A stretch of DNA of 64,000 nt from Magnetospirillum sp902729445 (GTDB lineage Bacteria; Pseudomonadota; Alphaproteobacteria; Rhodospirillales; Magnetospirillaceae), in NCBI RefSeq assembly GCF_902729445.1, contig NZ_CACVCE010000023.1:1-64000 (forward strand), given 5' to 3'. The notes under the pieces were generated by a model, which was not told where the DNA came from, did no database searches, and saw only the letters and a program-made list of their open reading frames with translations. Every line of letters starts with the position of its first letter. The stretch's first letter is position 1. Shown piece by piece: positions 16,582 to 25,417 of the stretch. The position numbers and the translations under genes were made by a program.

Positions 16582-17825
16582 TGCTTGGCCGCCAAGATGG
16601 ATTTGTATTTCTCGATTACGCGTTCGGTCAGAAGGTCTGGATTATGGTATCTATGAACATAGTCAGGCCCCCTGAGGCCGACAGCCTTTAGCTCATCTGG
16701 CTTATCGAGCCATTCTTTCAGGACGGGATAGACGTTGGCTGGATCGGCGATGATGATCGGGCATTCTGGCATGTGCTCGATGTATTCTGGGCGAATATAT
16801 GAAATATTTGGTACGCCAAGCATCATAGTTTCTATGTTTGCATTGTTATAGTATCCCATAAGCAGTTTGCCGACATACAAATCAGCACTTTTGTAAGCGG
16901 CGATTGCCTCGCGATAGGTCTGCTTTATGACCTCTATCAGCTCTACGGCGTATCCTTCACGCTGAAGGCGATTGACCGCAGCGCGAATGTGCGAGACGCC
17001 GTCTACGCCAGCGTGGTTCGAACTTGTGACAATCCGGAACAGCCCTTCGTTACGCGGGAGGGGGGCTATCGCGTCGAAGTCGACCTCGACCGGATGGACG
17101 AATGGCAGGTGTTCTGCCGTGGGCATGAAGTCCAACAGATCGGGGGTGGTGACATAGAAGTGATCGCCATAGCGACGGCCAAGGTCGATCAACTGTCGTT
17201 GTCCCGGGTTGTCACACGAGCCTTCGGGGTAATCGCATTCGGCGCAGGCATTGAGCGTCCCACGCAGCGACAGATTCACCTCGCGGCTTCTGAGGTCGCA
17301 GCCGCGATAGTGGATGACGATTCCCTTTCCCAACCTGCGGAGAACGTCCAGGTCGTAACCATCCTGGAACAAGAATGCATTGAAATGATAGTGGATAATG
17401 TCGTATCTGGCCATAACGGTCCACAGTAGCCATGCGGATATAATCTCACGGAACAACGCATTCGTGTTCATCGGAACTGAATAGTCATAGCCAATTGTCA
17501 GTCTATCATTCTTGGTTGTGTTGACAGCCAGAAATGATGACCTAATGCCGTGCCGCCGTAATAGGCGAGAAAGCATATATTGTTTGTGTGAGCTCAGGGA
17601 TACCTGCAGCACAGAGCGGAGCTCGCGGGGCTTGTGACGATAGATGTTGAATCCGATCCAGGCCGCCAAAGGCCGGATCAGGGGGCGAATTAGAACGTGA
17701 AGCGTCTCGGCTATCAGCAGCGCCAGTGATGCCGGATGACGTAACATCCACACCCCGCGGATGATGCGATTGCGGGTTCGCTTCTGGATTCCAAGCCGAT
17801 CAGCACATTTTCCCAGCCAACTCAT
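16578..17825 (-). CDS. GT-B-like glycosyltransferase with a cysteine cluster
   Basis: A 415-residue glycosyltransferase-like protein. The N-terminal half has VLQVSLSSHKQYMLSRLLRRHG and DIIHYHFNAF, a typical acceptor-side pattern. Residues C176, C194, C197 and C204 (RGCD then CAEC-x6-C) form a cluster seen in some GT1/GT4 relatives and might bind a metal or be structural. The C-terminal half has NNANIETMMLGVPNISY, the donor-binding pattern. The DNA is clearly more AT-rich than the flanking genes, suggesting separate acquisition. The ATG at 17825 overlaps the formyltransferase stop by 4 bp. Confidence 0.7.
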   Translation of the reverse strand: MSWLGKCADRLGIQKRTRNRIIRGVWMLRHPASLALLIAETLHVLIRPLIRPLAAWIGFNIYRHKPRELRSVLQVSLSSHKQYMLSRLLRRHGIRSSFLAVNTTKNDRLTIGYDYSVPMNTNALFREIISAWLLWTVMARYDIIHYHFNAFLFQDGYDLDVLRRLGKGIVIHYRGCDLRSREVNLSLRGTLNACAECDYPEGSCDNPGQRQLIDLGRRYGDHFYVTTPDLLDFMPTAEHLPFVHPVEVDFDAIAPLPRNEGLFRIVTSSNHAGVDGVSHIRAAVNRLQREGYAVELIEVIKQTYREAIAAYKSADLYVGKLLMGYYNNANIETMMLGVPNISYIRPEYIEHMPECPIIIADPANVYPVLKEWLDKPDELKAVGLRGPDYVHRYHNPDLLTERVIEKYKSILAAKQ

Positions 17826-18769
17826 GATGGAATTGCCCCATTCCGTCCCAGCCGCGTATGGGACATCCTGATAATTTCGGCCGCCGGTCGGCGTTCCTGC
17901 CCCAGTTCGGACACACTTTGCAGCCAAACCAGCCCCGCACCGCAGGTGACGGCCACCTCCCCATTGCGGCGAGCGGCCACATGCCCAGGAACGGCGAGAT
18001 AATTGGACTCTTCATAACGAGCCCGCCATACGGTCAATCTGCGGTCACCCGCCCAGGTGAACGCTCCGGCGAAAGGTTCCGACGAGGCGTTGACAAGGCG
18101 GACGATCGTGCTGCCATCACTGTTCCAGTTCACCTCGCCGTCCTCGGGTCGACGGGGAAAGCAGCGAAAACCCTCGGCGGTCTGGGCGGTTCCGGCGGGT
18201 GGGCCGGCTTGGCGCATCGTGGTGAATAGTTCGCTGGCCATCTCGGGCGTAGAATTTTCCCAGAACGCGTAGAATTCACCGATACGTGTATCTAGCGTGG
18301 CCGGCATATGGCGCTTTGCTAGGATGTTGCCTGCATCCAGCCTATCGGGGTCCATCCAATGACAGCACACGGTTAACCGGGGCTCACCCTTGAGCAACGC
18401 CCAATTCGGGCATGCATTACCCTTGTAGTTGGGCAAATCGCCGGGATGGACATTGACGATTCCATGGCGCGTGAGGGCAATGGCTTCGCTGCGGATCAGC
18501 CGAGGCCAGTTGACGCTCAAGCCGGCATCGACTTCGGCATCGGCCAAGGCGCGGAGCGCTTCGCCCCCATTGACGTCGTCGGAAAAGACAAAGCGGGCGC
18601 CGGCCCGTTCGGCCAGGGAGGCGAAATCGGCCCGCCCCCGGGTATATTCCGGTGCTTCTGTAGCGGTGATGATCAACGGGATATGGAATCCGTCCGCCAG
18701 CAGCCGCTCGGCCGCCGCATAGAGAATTTGGGTCCTCCCGATCACGGCTATCTTGAATGATCCTGCCAT
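17822..18769 (-). CDS. Formyltransferase (methionyl-tRNA/sugar formyltransferase family)
   Basis: A 315-residue enzyme with the complete formyltransferase triad: N106 and H108 in IVNVHPGDLPNYKG and D145 in LDAGNIL. It would transfer a formyl group from 10-formyl-tetrahydrofolate to a primary amine, most likely on a nucleotide-linked amino sugar given the neighbours. The C-terminal domain (about residues 205-300) resembles the Fmt-C fold. It overlaps the deacetylase gene by 22 bp at its start and the glycosyltransferase by 4 bp at its end, repeating the deacetylase-then-formyltransferase order found at 12399-13172. Confidence 0.85.
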   Translation of the reverse strand: MAGSFKIAVIGRTQILYAAAERLLADGFHIPLIITATEAPEYTRGRADFASLAERAGARFVFSDDVNGGEALRALADAEVDAGLSVNWPRLIRSEAIALTRHGIVNVHPGDLPNYKGNACPNWALLKGEPRLTVCCHWMDPDRLDAGNILAKRHMPATLDTRIGEFYAFWENSTPEMASELFTTMRQAGPPAGTAQTAEGFRCFPRRPEDGEVNWNSDGSTIVRLVNASSEPFAGAFTWAGDRRLTVWRARYEESNYLAVPGHVAARRNGEVAVTCGAGLVWLQSVSELGQERRPAAEIIRMSHTRLGRNGAIPS

Positions 18770-19500
18770 ATTCCTATGACTTCGCTAATGGTGTGGGTCT
18801 GGCCACTCGACAGATGATCGGTCAGTTGATCGAAGAACGTCGAGACCCCGGGGGAGGTTCCCACCAGCGGCTTAACCGCTGCCTCGGTCTGGACTGAAAT
18901 GCCGCCTCGTGCCTGAAGGGTGTCGTAGGTTTCCATGCTTGAACTGTTGAGGATCAGGTGAATTGGGTGGAAATCGAATACTCTGAACCCGGCGCCGTCA
19001 AAGAATGCGGCGGTGGACGACCAGTCCTGCCCGCATGTGATCGCGACATTGTCCTGGAAGATGTGGGCGAGGCGGGTCATTTCCGCTCCTTCCCGGGAAT
19101 ATCGCAGTCGATGAGGGACAACGTGCGGAGCGTCTCGGAGGAATATCGAGCAGTCGATATCCAGGCCATAGTCCTCTACCATTTGTCGCAATAGGCGTTC
19201 GGACTGGAACAGCGAATGAGTCCGAACGCTACGGGCTTCCGGGAATAGGGATCGGCAATGGTCAAGCACCTGGGTCGGGTTCGTCCCATGTGTGCTGCCT
19301 GGAAGAAAATTGGGGTGCAGGCCGATCTCGAACAAATCGGCCCTGGCGTTGATGGCGGCAAGGGCAGGGCTGGTGTGGGTCGCAAACCATGTTGCTTTGA
19401 CATTCTTGTCAATTAATTTGCTCGCCACCCGCTCGATCATCCAGTCGGGAGCCCAGTCGACGTCCAGGGTGATGCAGTGGAAAGTGCCCTGAGTGGTCAT
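18748..19500 (-). CDS. WbmS-like polysaccharide deacetylase (copy 2)
   Basis: A 250-residue NodB-fold protein with the catalytic and metal Asp in LDVDWAPDW (residues 12-20), ATWFATHTSP, and EIGLHPNFLPGSTHG with the conserved His. These features match the short deacetylases of O-antigen loci such as Bordetella wbmS. It probably deacetylates an N-acetyl sugar, and the overlapping downstream formyltransferase would then formylate it. Its start overlaps the methyltransferase stop by 4 bp. It shares little visible sequence with copy 1 beyond the family motifs, so this is not a recent duplication. Confidence 0.75.
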   Translation of the reverse strand: MTTQGTFHCITLDVDWAPDWMIERVASKLIDKNVKATWFATHTSPALAAINARADLFEIGLHPNFLPGSTHGTNPTQVLDHCRSLFPEARSVRTHSLFQSERLLRQMVEDYGLDIDCSIFLRDAPHVVPHRLRYSREGAEMTRLAHIFQDNVAITCGQDWSSTAAFFDGAGFRVFDFHPIHLILNSSSMETYDTLQARGGISVQTEAAVKPLVGTSPGVSTFFDQLTDHLSSGQTHTISEVIGIWQDHSR

Positions 19501-20408
19501 GTGGTCGGCTGTTCACGCGGCTTCAATGCATAGAAATAATGGTCGATCTCGACCTGAACCCGGCAGGAGGACTCGATCTTAAAATATGGGAGAATGCTGC
19601 TTTCAAAGGTCTCCCGGGTGAAATGGAACAGGTGATAAGCGTCCACCGGGCGGATATCGGGGTCGGTAGGATCATAGGGGGGGGCTTCGGCCATGAAAGT
19701 GACCCAGACCAGGAAATGTCCGCCGGGGATAAGCACCCGCCGGATTTCCGAGTAGGTGCGGTCAAGCAGAAGGACATGATCAATCGACGTTCCAGATATC
19801 ACCACGTCGAAACTGTGATCCGGCCACGGCAGGTGCTCGCCGACACCGTTGGCGAAATTGAACGGGTGACAGTCCGGTGACGATATGGGATCGATCCCGT
19901 AGATCAGATCAAGAGGGTAATCCAACAGGTAAAGCGGGACCGGCTGCGGCCCACATCCGATGTCCAGGACGCGTCCTTGCAGGTACGGATAGGCGAACTT
20001 CTGGAAGTAGCTGCCGGAAGGGTGGCCGGGAACGCTGCAACTATGCAGCGGGAATCCCTCATAGGCATTACTGTTGACCGTTAACAATTCTCTCCACTGA
20101 GCGTAAGCGCCCGGGACGCGCTTTTCGAGGTCGGCAAATGCCTCGTCGAGAGCGAGGCCGACCGGAGGGAGCCGCGGCCACGGCGTCGTATCCGGGGGCT
20201 GATGCCGCGCCGCTTTGCGTGCCAAGATGTAGGCCATGGCAAGCATGTGCTTGGTGATTTGGTCATTCCGCTGTTGTTCACTGTCAATATGCCGCCGAAG
20301 TCGTTCGGTGTTCGTCAGCAGGTCCGGTATGGCCGAGGAAAGCCGTTTGAATTCCTCCCAAGCACCAAAGATGCGGCGGATCGGAGCCAGCAATTTCCTC
20401 ACGGTCAC
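19497..20408 (-). CDS. SAM-dependent methyltransferase
   Basis: A 303-residue protein with a helical N-terminal third (about residues 1-100) and a class I methyltransferase domain: motif I RVLDIGCGPQPVPL, acidic IYGIDP, and FDVVISGTSIDHV. The tail has HFTRETFESSILPYF, usual in DUF-type methyltransferases of polysaccharide loci. The start is GTG at 20408 with a strong AGGAGAA seven bases upstream. It lies 6 bp downstream of the ABC ATPase gene. In ABC-exported O-antigens, methylation can cap the chain end recognised by the ATPase; this is possible here but unproven. Confidence 0.75.
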   Translation of the reverse strand: MTVRKLLAPIRRIFGAWEEFKRLSSAIPDLLTNTERLRRHIDSEQQRNDQITKHMLAMAYILARKAARHQPPDTTPWPRLPPVGLALDEAFADLEKRVPGAYAQWRELLTVNSNAYEGFPLHSCSVPGHPSGSYFQKFAYPYLQGRVLDIGCGPQPVPLYLLDYPLDLIYGIDPISSPDCHPFNFANGVGEHLPWPDHSFDVVISGTSIDHVLLLDRTYSEIRRVLIPGGHFLVWVTFMAEAPPYDPTDPDIRPVDAYHLFHFTRETFESSILPYFKIESSCRVQVEIDHYFYALKPREQPTT

Positions 20409-20414
20409 GTTCTC

Positions 20415-21686
20415 CTAGGCAATTGCCTGGCATGCCCAACTTACGGATGGGTAGAACACGGTTGGTTCTGGGAACCCATCTCGAGCAACACCAATATCAT
20501 ACATGCAGTGGCGGTACTCGTAAAAATCCACAGCGTCTGGGATGTTGGGAAGGATCCCGAGGGAGACGATGTAGCGTCCTTCACAAAGTTGCAGCGGGTC
20601 AACGCGAGCCTCAATCCACCCGCTGCGGTGCTGTGCGCGCCGGAAGTCGGCATCAAAATATCGGGCCAGTTCGGCGTCGGAGTGAACCCGATTGGTGTTG
20701 AAGTGGCAGACGTTGACCATATCCGATTTCCGATGGATCGCGACAGCCAGCCCGATGGTTTGCGATGGCTCGCCTTCGCCGACCCAACTGTAGGCGACTC
20801 GGAGCCGGAACGCGCCTCCAAACCTGAAATAGTCAGTCTCCTGACCCGCTTCGTCCATGAAGGTCACCCGGTCGATGACATAGGGGCCCTTGCGGAAGAC
20901 GTTTTCACCCGTTGGCGTGGTGGCGACGGTGCCACCGGCCTCGGATGTCACTTGGCGGTGGATGGCGTACTCGTAACTCCGCGTCACATCGACCGCCGTT
21001 CCATCCTCCCGGATGCGGCCTTTGTCCAGCCAGATCGCGCGGGAGCATAATTGCATGATCGCATAGGTGGAGTGCGACACGAAGATTGCGGTGCTGCCGC
21101 TTGAGCAGATCTCGCGGATACGTCGCACGCACTTGGCCGCGAACGCGGCGTCCCCGACGGCCAGCGCTTCGTCGATGATGAGGATTTCGGGGTCGACGCT
21201 GATGGCGGTGGCAAATGTCAGGCGCGCTTGCATGCCGCTAGAATAGCTTCGGAATGGTTGGTCTATGACGGCTTCGAGTTCGCTGAAGGCGATGATGTCG
21301 TCCATCTTTCGTTCGATCTCGTCGCGGCTCATGCCCAGGCATAGACCGCCCATGACCACGTTGTCGCGGCCGCTGTAGTCAGGGTGGAAGCCGCTTCCGA
21401 GTTCTAGGATGGCCGAGACGCGGCCGTTGATCGTCACTTTGCCCTCGTAGCGACGTAACGTGCCGGCCAGAATCTTCAGCAGGGTGCTTTTTCCGGCGCC
21501 GTTCAAGCCCAGAATTCCCAGGATTTCACCCTTGCGGATGTCAAGGTCGATGTCCTGAAGAGCCCAGAATTCCCGGTGACGCTGACGACCCGTCAGCAAC
21601 TCAAGGGCAAGGTCTAGCGGTCTGCCGTAGATGGGGTACATCTTCGAAAGGCCGCGGACCTGGATGATCATTTCGGCTTGGCTCAT
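20415..21686 (-). CDS. wzt: ABC transporter ATPase for polysaccharide export (Wzt type)
   Basis: A 423-residue ATPase that would power export of a lipid-linked glycan. The nucleotide-binding domain has Walker A GLNGAGKST (60-68), signature SSGMQ (149-153), Walker B ILIIDE (168-173) and the H-loop FVSHS. Residues after about 265 form an extra beta-rich domain of the Wzt C-terminal type, which in characterised systems recognises the modified chain end. It overlaps the permease gene by 4 bp. Its presence shows that the glycan of this locus uses the ABC-dependent rather than only the Wzx/Wzy route. Confidence 0.9.
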   Translation of the reverse strand: MSQAEMIIQVRGLSKMYPIYGRPLDLALELLTGRQRHREFWALQDIDLDIRKGEILGILGLNGAGKSTLLKILAGTLRRYEGKVTINGRVSAILELGSGFHPDYSGRDNVVMGGLCLGMSRDEIERKMDDIIAFSELEAVIDQPFRSYSSGMQARLTFATAISVDPEILIIDEALAVGDAAFAAKCVRRIREICSSGSTAIFVSHSTYAIMQLCSRAIWLDKGRIREDGTAVDVTRSYEYAIHRQVTSEAGGTVATTPTGENVFRKGPYVIDRVTFMDEAGQETDYFRFGGAFRLRVAYSWVGEGEPSQTIGLAVAIHRKSDMVNVCHFNTNRVHSDAELARYFDADFRRAQHRSGWIEARVDPLQLCEGRYIVSLGILPNIPDAVDFYEYRHCMYDIGVARDGFPEPTVFYPSVSWACQAIA

Positions 21687-22519
21687 AGAACGTTACCCAC
21701 CCAGGGGCGCAGTCGGCGGAACATGCGATACCCAGTTACGAAGACCAGGACGCTGCCACCCATGAAGACGATCCAGGCGATCGGATGTTCGATCCGGCCG
21801 TAGAAAAGCGCATCCTGATAACACCATGTCATGTACGAAAAAGGGTTGAAGTAAAGAATTGGCCTCAGCATTTGAGGAACCCAGTCAGGCAGGTAAAAAA
21901 CCGGCATTGTATAGATGGCAACCAGCGTTAATACCTGAATGATGTCCTTGATGTCACGCAGCAGGGCGCCAACGATTGCCAGGGCAAAGGCAATTCCCAG
22001 CATCAGAAGCAATTGCGCCAGGGCCAGCACCGGCAGCAACAGGTAAGTTGCCGGGGGAATGCCGGCGACGATGATGGCATAGGCGATCATGATCGTCAGC
22101 GTGACGACCTGCCCGGGAACAACCGCTAGGACCACCTTGATGGGCAGCACCTCGATGGGAAAGACGACCTGCTTGACGAGGTTGGCGCTGCCAGTAAGGG
22201 CCGAGCAGGACCTGATCATCGCCTGCTGGGTGCTCAGCCATGGCAACAGGCCCGACATCATGTAGCCGGCAAAATCCAACGGAATATCCGCTGTGCCGCC
22301 AATGCGCGCATTGAAGATAAAGTTGAAAACGAAGATATAAACCGCCATGTGGATGAGTGGGTGCATCAGTGACCAATAGGCCCCCAGCATCTGGCCGGCA
22401 TATTGCTCGCCGATTTCGCGCTTGGTCAGCGCGACGATCAGATGACGGCGCGCCGCCACGATGGTCACTCCTTCCACAAAGGCGCGGGCGACGTGGACGG
22501 GGTGGATGATCCGGATCAT
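21683..22519 (-). CDS. wzm: ABC-2 polysaccharide export permease (Wzm type)
   Basis: A 278-residue membrane protein with about six helices, of the ABC-2 family that moves O-antigen or capsule across the inner membrane with the Wzt ATPase. The N-terminal amphipathic LTKREIGEQYAGQMLGAYWSLMHPLIHM and the central GLLPWLSTQQ segment are typical of the family. It sits between amidotransferase 3 and the ATPase gene with 4-bp overlaps on both sides, so the transporter pair is translationally coupled to glycan-modifying enzymes. Confidence 0.9.
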   Translation of the reverse strand: MIRIIHPVHVARAFVEGVTIVAARRHLIVALTKREIGEQYAGQMLGAYWSLMHPLIHMAVYIFVFNFIFNARIGGTADIPLDFAGYMMSGLLPWLSTQQAMIRSCSALTGSANLVKQVVFPIEVLPIKVVLAVVPGQVVTLTIMIAYAIIVAGIPPATYLLLPVLALAQLLLMLGIAFALAIVGALLRDIKDIIQVLTLVAIYTMPVFYLPDWVPQMLRPILYFNPFSYMTWCYQDALFYGRIEHPIAWIVFMGGSVLVFVTGYRMFRRLRPWVGNVL

Positions 22520-24414
22520 CTCGGCTCCGTCGGTGCGGCGTTGGAGAATTGCTCCAGCCAGTTCTCGATATATAGCAGTGACCAGATCAGCAATCGCCTG
22601 TTCTCGCGCCCTTCAAGGTGGTCGAGAACGAGGGATTGAATCGATTTGAAGTCCATCAAGTCGTAGATTCTGGCCGAGCGGTTCAATATCTTGCGGCGAA
22701 TGTAGTCAATGCTTTCCCCCTTGAACCAACTTGCATCCGGGGCCGAGAACCCCTGCTTTTCACGTTCGGCCACTTCGGGCGGAATGTAGCGGGCCATGAC
22801 CTTGCGCAGCAAGAGCTTGCCGTCATTTGTCTTCTGAAAGTAGCGTGCGGCTTTCTGCCCCGGATCGTTCTCGTTCATACGGATCACTTCCGACAACCTG
22901 CCAAGCTTCAGGTGAGCCGGAAGCGCCATGGCGAAATCCACCAGGTCATTGTCGAGGAAGGGAACCCGAGTTTCGACCCCGTGCGCCATCGAAAGCTTGT
23001 CCTCGACGACCAGAAGGCCATGCAAGAAAGTCTTGGCCTCGAAATACAGCGAGTGATGAACGTAGTCCTCGGGCGTGCGCAACGATGATGCGTGGTGCTT
23101 GAACACGTCGCGGAAAATTGCATGCGTGTCGATGTGGGATACCTCGCTCCAGATCGGCGCCAGCACGGATGGCAGCGACCCGCTGGGGATCAGGCGTTGC
23201 CAGAAAGCGTAATACTTGCTGACATAATCATCGAAGTCGCTGTTGACGACCGTCCGGTAGTAGCGCCATGGGTAGCCGCCGAACAGCTCGTCGCCACCGC
23301 CGCCAGACAAAACGACCCCGACGAAGCGACTGGCCAATTGGGCGGCGTAGAAATTGGGATAACACTGGCCGACCCGAGGTTCTTCCAAATGATGAACCAA
23401 TCGCGGCAGTACTCGCTCCATATCACCGGCTTTCAACACCATCTCATAATGTTCGGTCTTGAAGGCGTAGGACATTTGTTCGGCGGCCGGGCGCTCGTCA
23501 AAATTCATTTCGATTCCTGACGCGGACGTCAGGTCGAACCCGCAGGTAAACGTGCGCATATATGGGATATGTCGCGCGGCGACGGCGGTGATCGAGCCGG
23601 AATCCATGCCGCCGCTGAGATAGCTGCCGACGTCGACGTCGCTGATCAACTGGCGCTTGACCGCTTGGCAGAATAGGTGGTCCAGCTCCTCGATATACTC
23701 GGCCTCGGGCTTCGGAGACGATGGCTCGTGGAAGCTATAATCCCAGTAGCGCGTATCCGCGTTCACCCGGCCATTCCTGACATCCACGCTGATGTAGGTG
23801 CCCGCCGGGACCAAGCGGACACCGTTGAACAGCGTTCGATCGGTGAAGAAGTTTTGGAACGTCATATACTCAGTCAGGCCGGCAAGATCGATTCCTCCGG
23901 GTGCCGAGGAGTGGGCTCGGATTGCCTTGATCTCCGAGCCGAACATTAGCGTGTTGGCATGCTGGCTGATGTAAAGCGGCTTGATGCCGTACCGATCGCG
24001 AGCCAGCAGCAAGCGTCCGTCATGACGGTCGAGGAAGGCCAGCGCGAAGAAGCCGTTGAAGCGCCTTATCGCGTCGTCACCCCACTGCGCCAAGCTGTAA
24101 AGAACGACCTCGGTATCGGACTGGGAACGAAACTCCCACCCTTTCGCCACCAGTGCAGCCTTGAGTTCGCGGAAGTTATAGACCTCCCCATTGTAAACCA
24201 GCACGAATCGCTGGTCGGGCGAGAACATGGGCTGACTGGCAGCCTGGGTTACGTCAATAACCGCAAGCCGTGCGTGGCCCAGTCCAACTGCGCCATCGGC
24301 GAACGTGCCACGTCCGTCTGGGCCGCGATGCCTGATTGCATCGATCATGACCTCGATCGCCGACAGCGAAGCCGGGGCACCGTCAAGGTGTACGATTCCT
24401 GCGATGCCGCACAC
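22516..24414 (-). CDS. asnB: Asparagine-synthase-like glutamine amidotransferase (paralogue 3)
   Basis: A 632-residue class II amidotransferase with Cys2 nucleophile (MCGIAGIVHL), RHRGPDGRG, NGEVYNF, pyrophosphate loop SGGMDSG and SGGGGDELFGGYP. In the last motif SGDGG is SGGGG, a variation from the other two copies that may affect catalysis. The start codon is GTG at 24414, again fixed by Cys2. It is the longest of the three and is coupled directly to the ABC permease, which points to glycan amidation rather than amino-acid supply. Confidence 0.88.
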   Translation of the reverse strand: MCGIAGIVHLDGAPASLSAIEVMIDAIRHRGPDGRGTFADGAVGLGHARLAVIDVTQAASQPMFSPDQRFVLVYNGEVYNFRELKAALVAKGWEFRSQSDTEVVLYSLAQWGDDAIRRFNGFFALAFLDRHDGRLLLARDRYGIKPLYISQHANTLMFGSEIKAIRAHSSAPGGIDLAGLTEYMTFQNFFTDRTLFNGVRLVPAGTYISVDVRNGRVNADTRYWDYSFHEPSSPKPEAEYIEELDHLFCQAVKRQLISDVDVGSYLSGGMDSGSITAVAARHIPYMRTFTCGFDLTSASGIEMNFDERPAAEQMSYAFKTEHYEMVLKAGDMERVLPRLVHHLEEPRVGQCYPNFYAAQLASRFVGVVLSGGGGDELFGGYPWRYYRTVVNSDFDDYVSKYYAFWQRLIPSGSLPSVLAPIWSEVSHIDTHAIFRDVFKHHASSLRTPEDYVHHSLYFEAKTFLHGLLVVEDKLSMAHGVETRVPFLDNDLVDFAMALPAHLKLGRLSEVIRMNENDPGQKAARYFQKTNDGKLLLRKVMARYIPPEVAEREKQGFSAPDASWFKGESIDYIRRKILNRSARIYDLMDFKSIQSLVLDHLEGRENRRLLIWSLLYIENWLEQFSNAAPTEPR

Positions 24415-24420
24415 GGTCGG

Positions 24421-25407
24421 TCACCCGCCTCGACGCTGGGCGACCTCGGCCATATGGCTCTTTCGCCAGTCGATAAGGCGGGACAAACCTTCGCGCAATT
24501 CGATGTCCGCGTCGAATCCGATTTCCTCACTGGCCCGCTTTGGGCAGCCGATCCGATTGCGCACCAGGGTCGCCTGGCTTCGCGGCGCGTAGGTGATTGG
24601 ATGCTTGCAGCCGGTCAATTCAATGATCATCTCGGCAAGTTCCCTGAGCGAGGTGCGCTTGCCGGTGCCGACATTGTAGAAACGATCGACCGAGGAGGCT
24701 TTCATGGCGCAGACATTCGCCTTGGCGCAATCCTCGACGGCGACGAAATCGAAAGCCTCGCTGCCATCGCCCATGATGGTCGGCCCCTGTCCAGCGTCGA
24801 TGGCATCCAGCATCTTCATGATTACCGCGATATAGGCACCCTTGTAGTCCTGGCGTGGGCCATAGACGTTCATGTAGCGCAGTCCTACCATGTTCAGGCC
24901 GTAGCGGTGATGGAACGAGCGTGCCATGGCCTCGCCGGCGATCTTGGTCGCGCCGTAAAAATTCTTGTTATTGAAAGGGTGGTCTTCGGTCATCGGTTCC
25001 TGGACGGCGTCGCCGTATACCGACGCTGACGACGAATAGATCAGTCTGCTGACGCCGGTCGCGACGCAGGCCTCCAGGACGTTGAAGGTGCCTCGGATGT
25101 TGACGTCGAAGGCCGCTCGAGGAAAGTCATGGCACTGCAGTAGCCACAGAGCCGCGAGGTGAAAGACGCCATCGGCTCCTTTCAGGGCCGAGAGCAGGAT
25201 ATCGGTCTGGCAGATGTCGCCGCCGACATCGTAGACCTTGACCCGTGGGTCTTTCAGCGCCTCCGACAAGTTATCCTGTGTTCCGCGCACAAAATTGTCG
25301 TAGACGACGATTTCTCTGACGTCTTCGCGCAGCAATGCGTCGATCGTGTGGGAGCCGATCAAACCGGCCCCTCCGATGACAACGAGCCTCTTTCCTTGAA
25401 TGTCCAT
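24421..25407 (-). CDS. NAD-dependent nucleotide-sugar epimerase/dehydratase
   Basis: A 328-residue extended SDR enzyme. GGAGLIGS (12-19) binds NAD, the Ser of YSSSASVYG and Y151-x3-K155 are catalytic, and YMNVYGPRQDYKGAY and YNVGTG are the substrate-side motifs. It resembles UDP-glucose/UDP-GlcNAc 4-epimerases, but the exact substrate cannot be read from sequence. It lies 6 bp upstream of amidotransferase 3 and 10 bp downstream of a methyltransferase gene, within the same operon. Confidence 0.85.
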   Translation of the reverse strand: MDIQGKRLVVIGGAGLIGSHTIDALLREDVREIVVYDNFVRGTQDNLSEALKDPRVKVYDVGGDICQTDILLSALKGADGVFHLAALWLLQCHDFPRAAFDVNIRGTFNVLEACVATGVSRLIYSSSASVYGDAVQEPMTEDHPFNNKNFYGATKIAGEAMARSFHHRYGLNMVGLRYMNVYGPRQDYKGAYIAVIMKMLDAIDAGQGPTIMGDGSEAFDFVAVEDCAKANVCAMKASSVDRFYNVGTGKRTSLRELAEMIIELTGCKHPITYAPRSQATLVRNRIGCPKRASEEIGFDADIELREGLSRLIDWRKSHMAEVAQRRGG

Positions 25408-25417
25408 AGCCGAGGCC

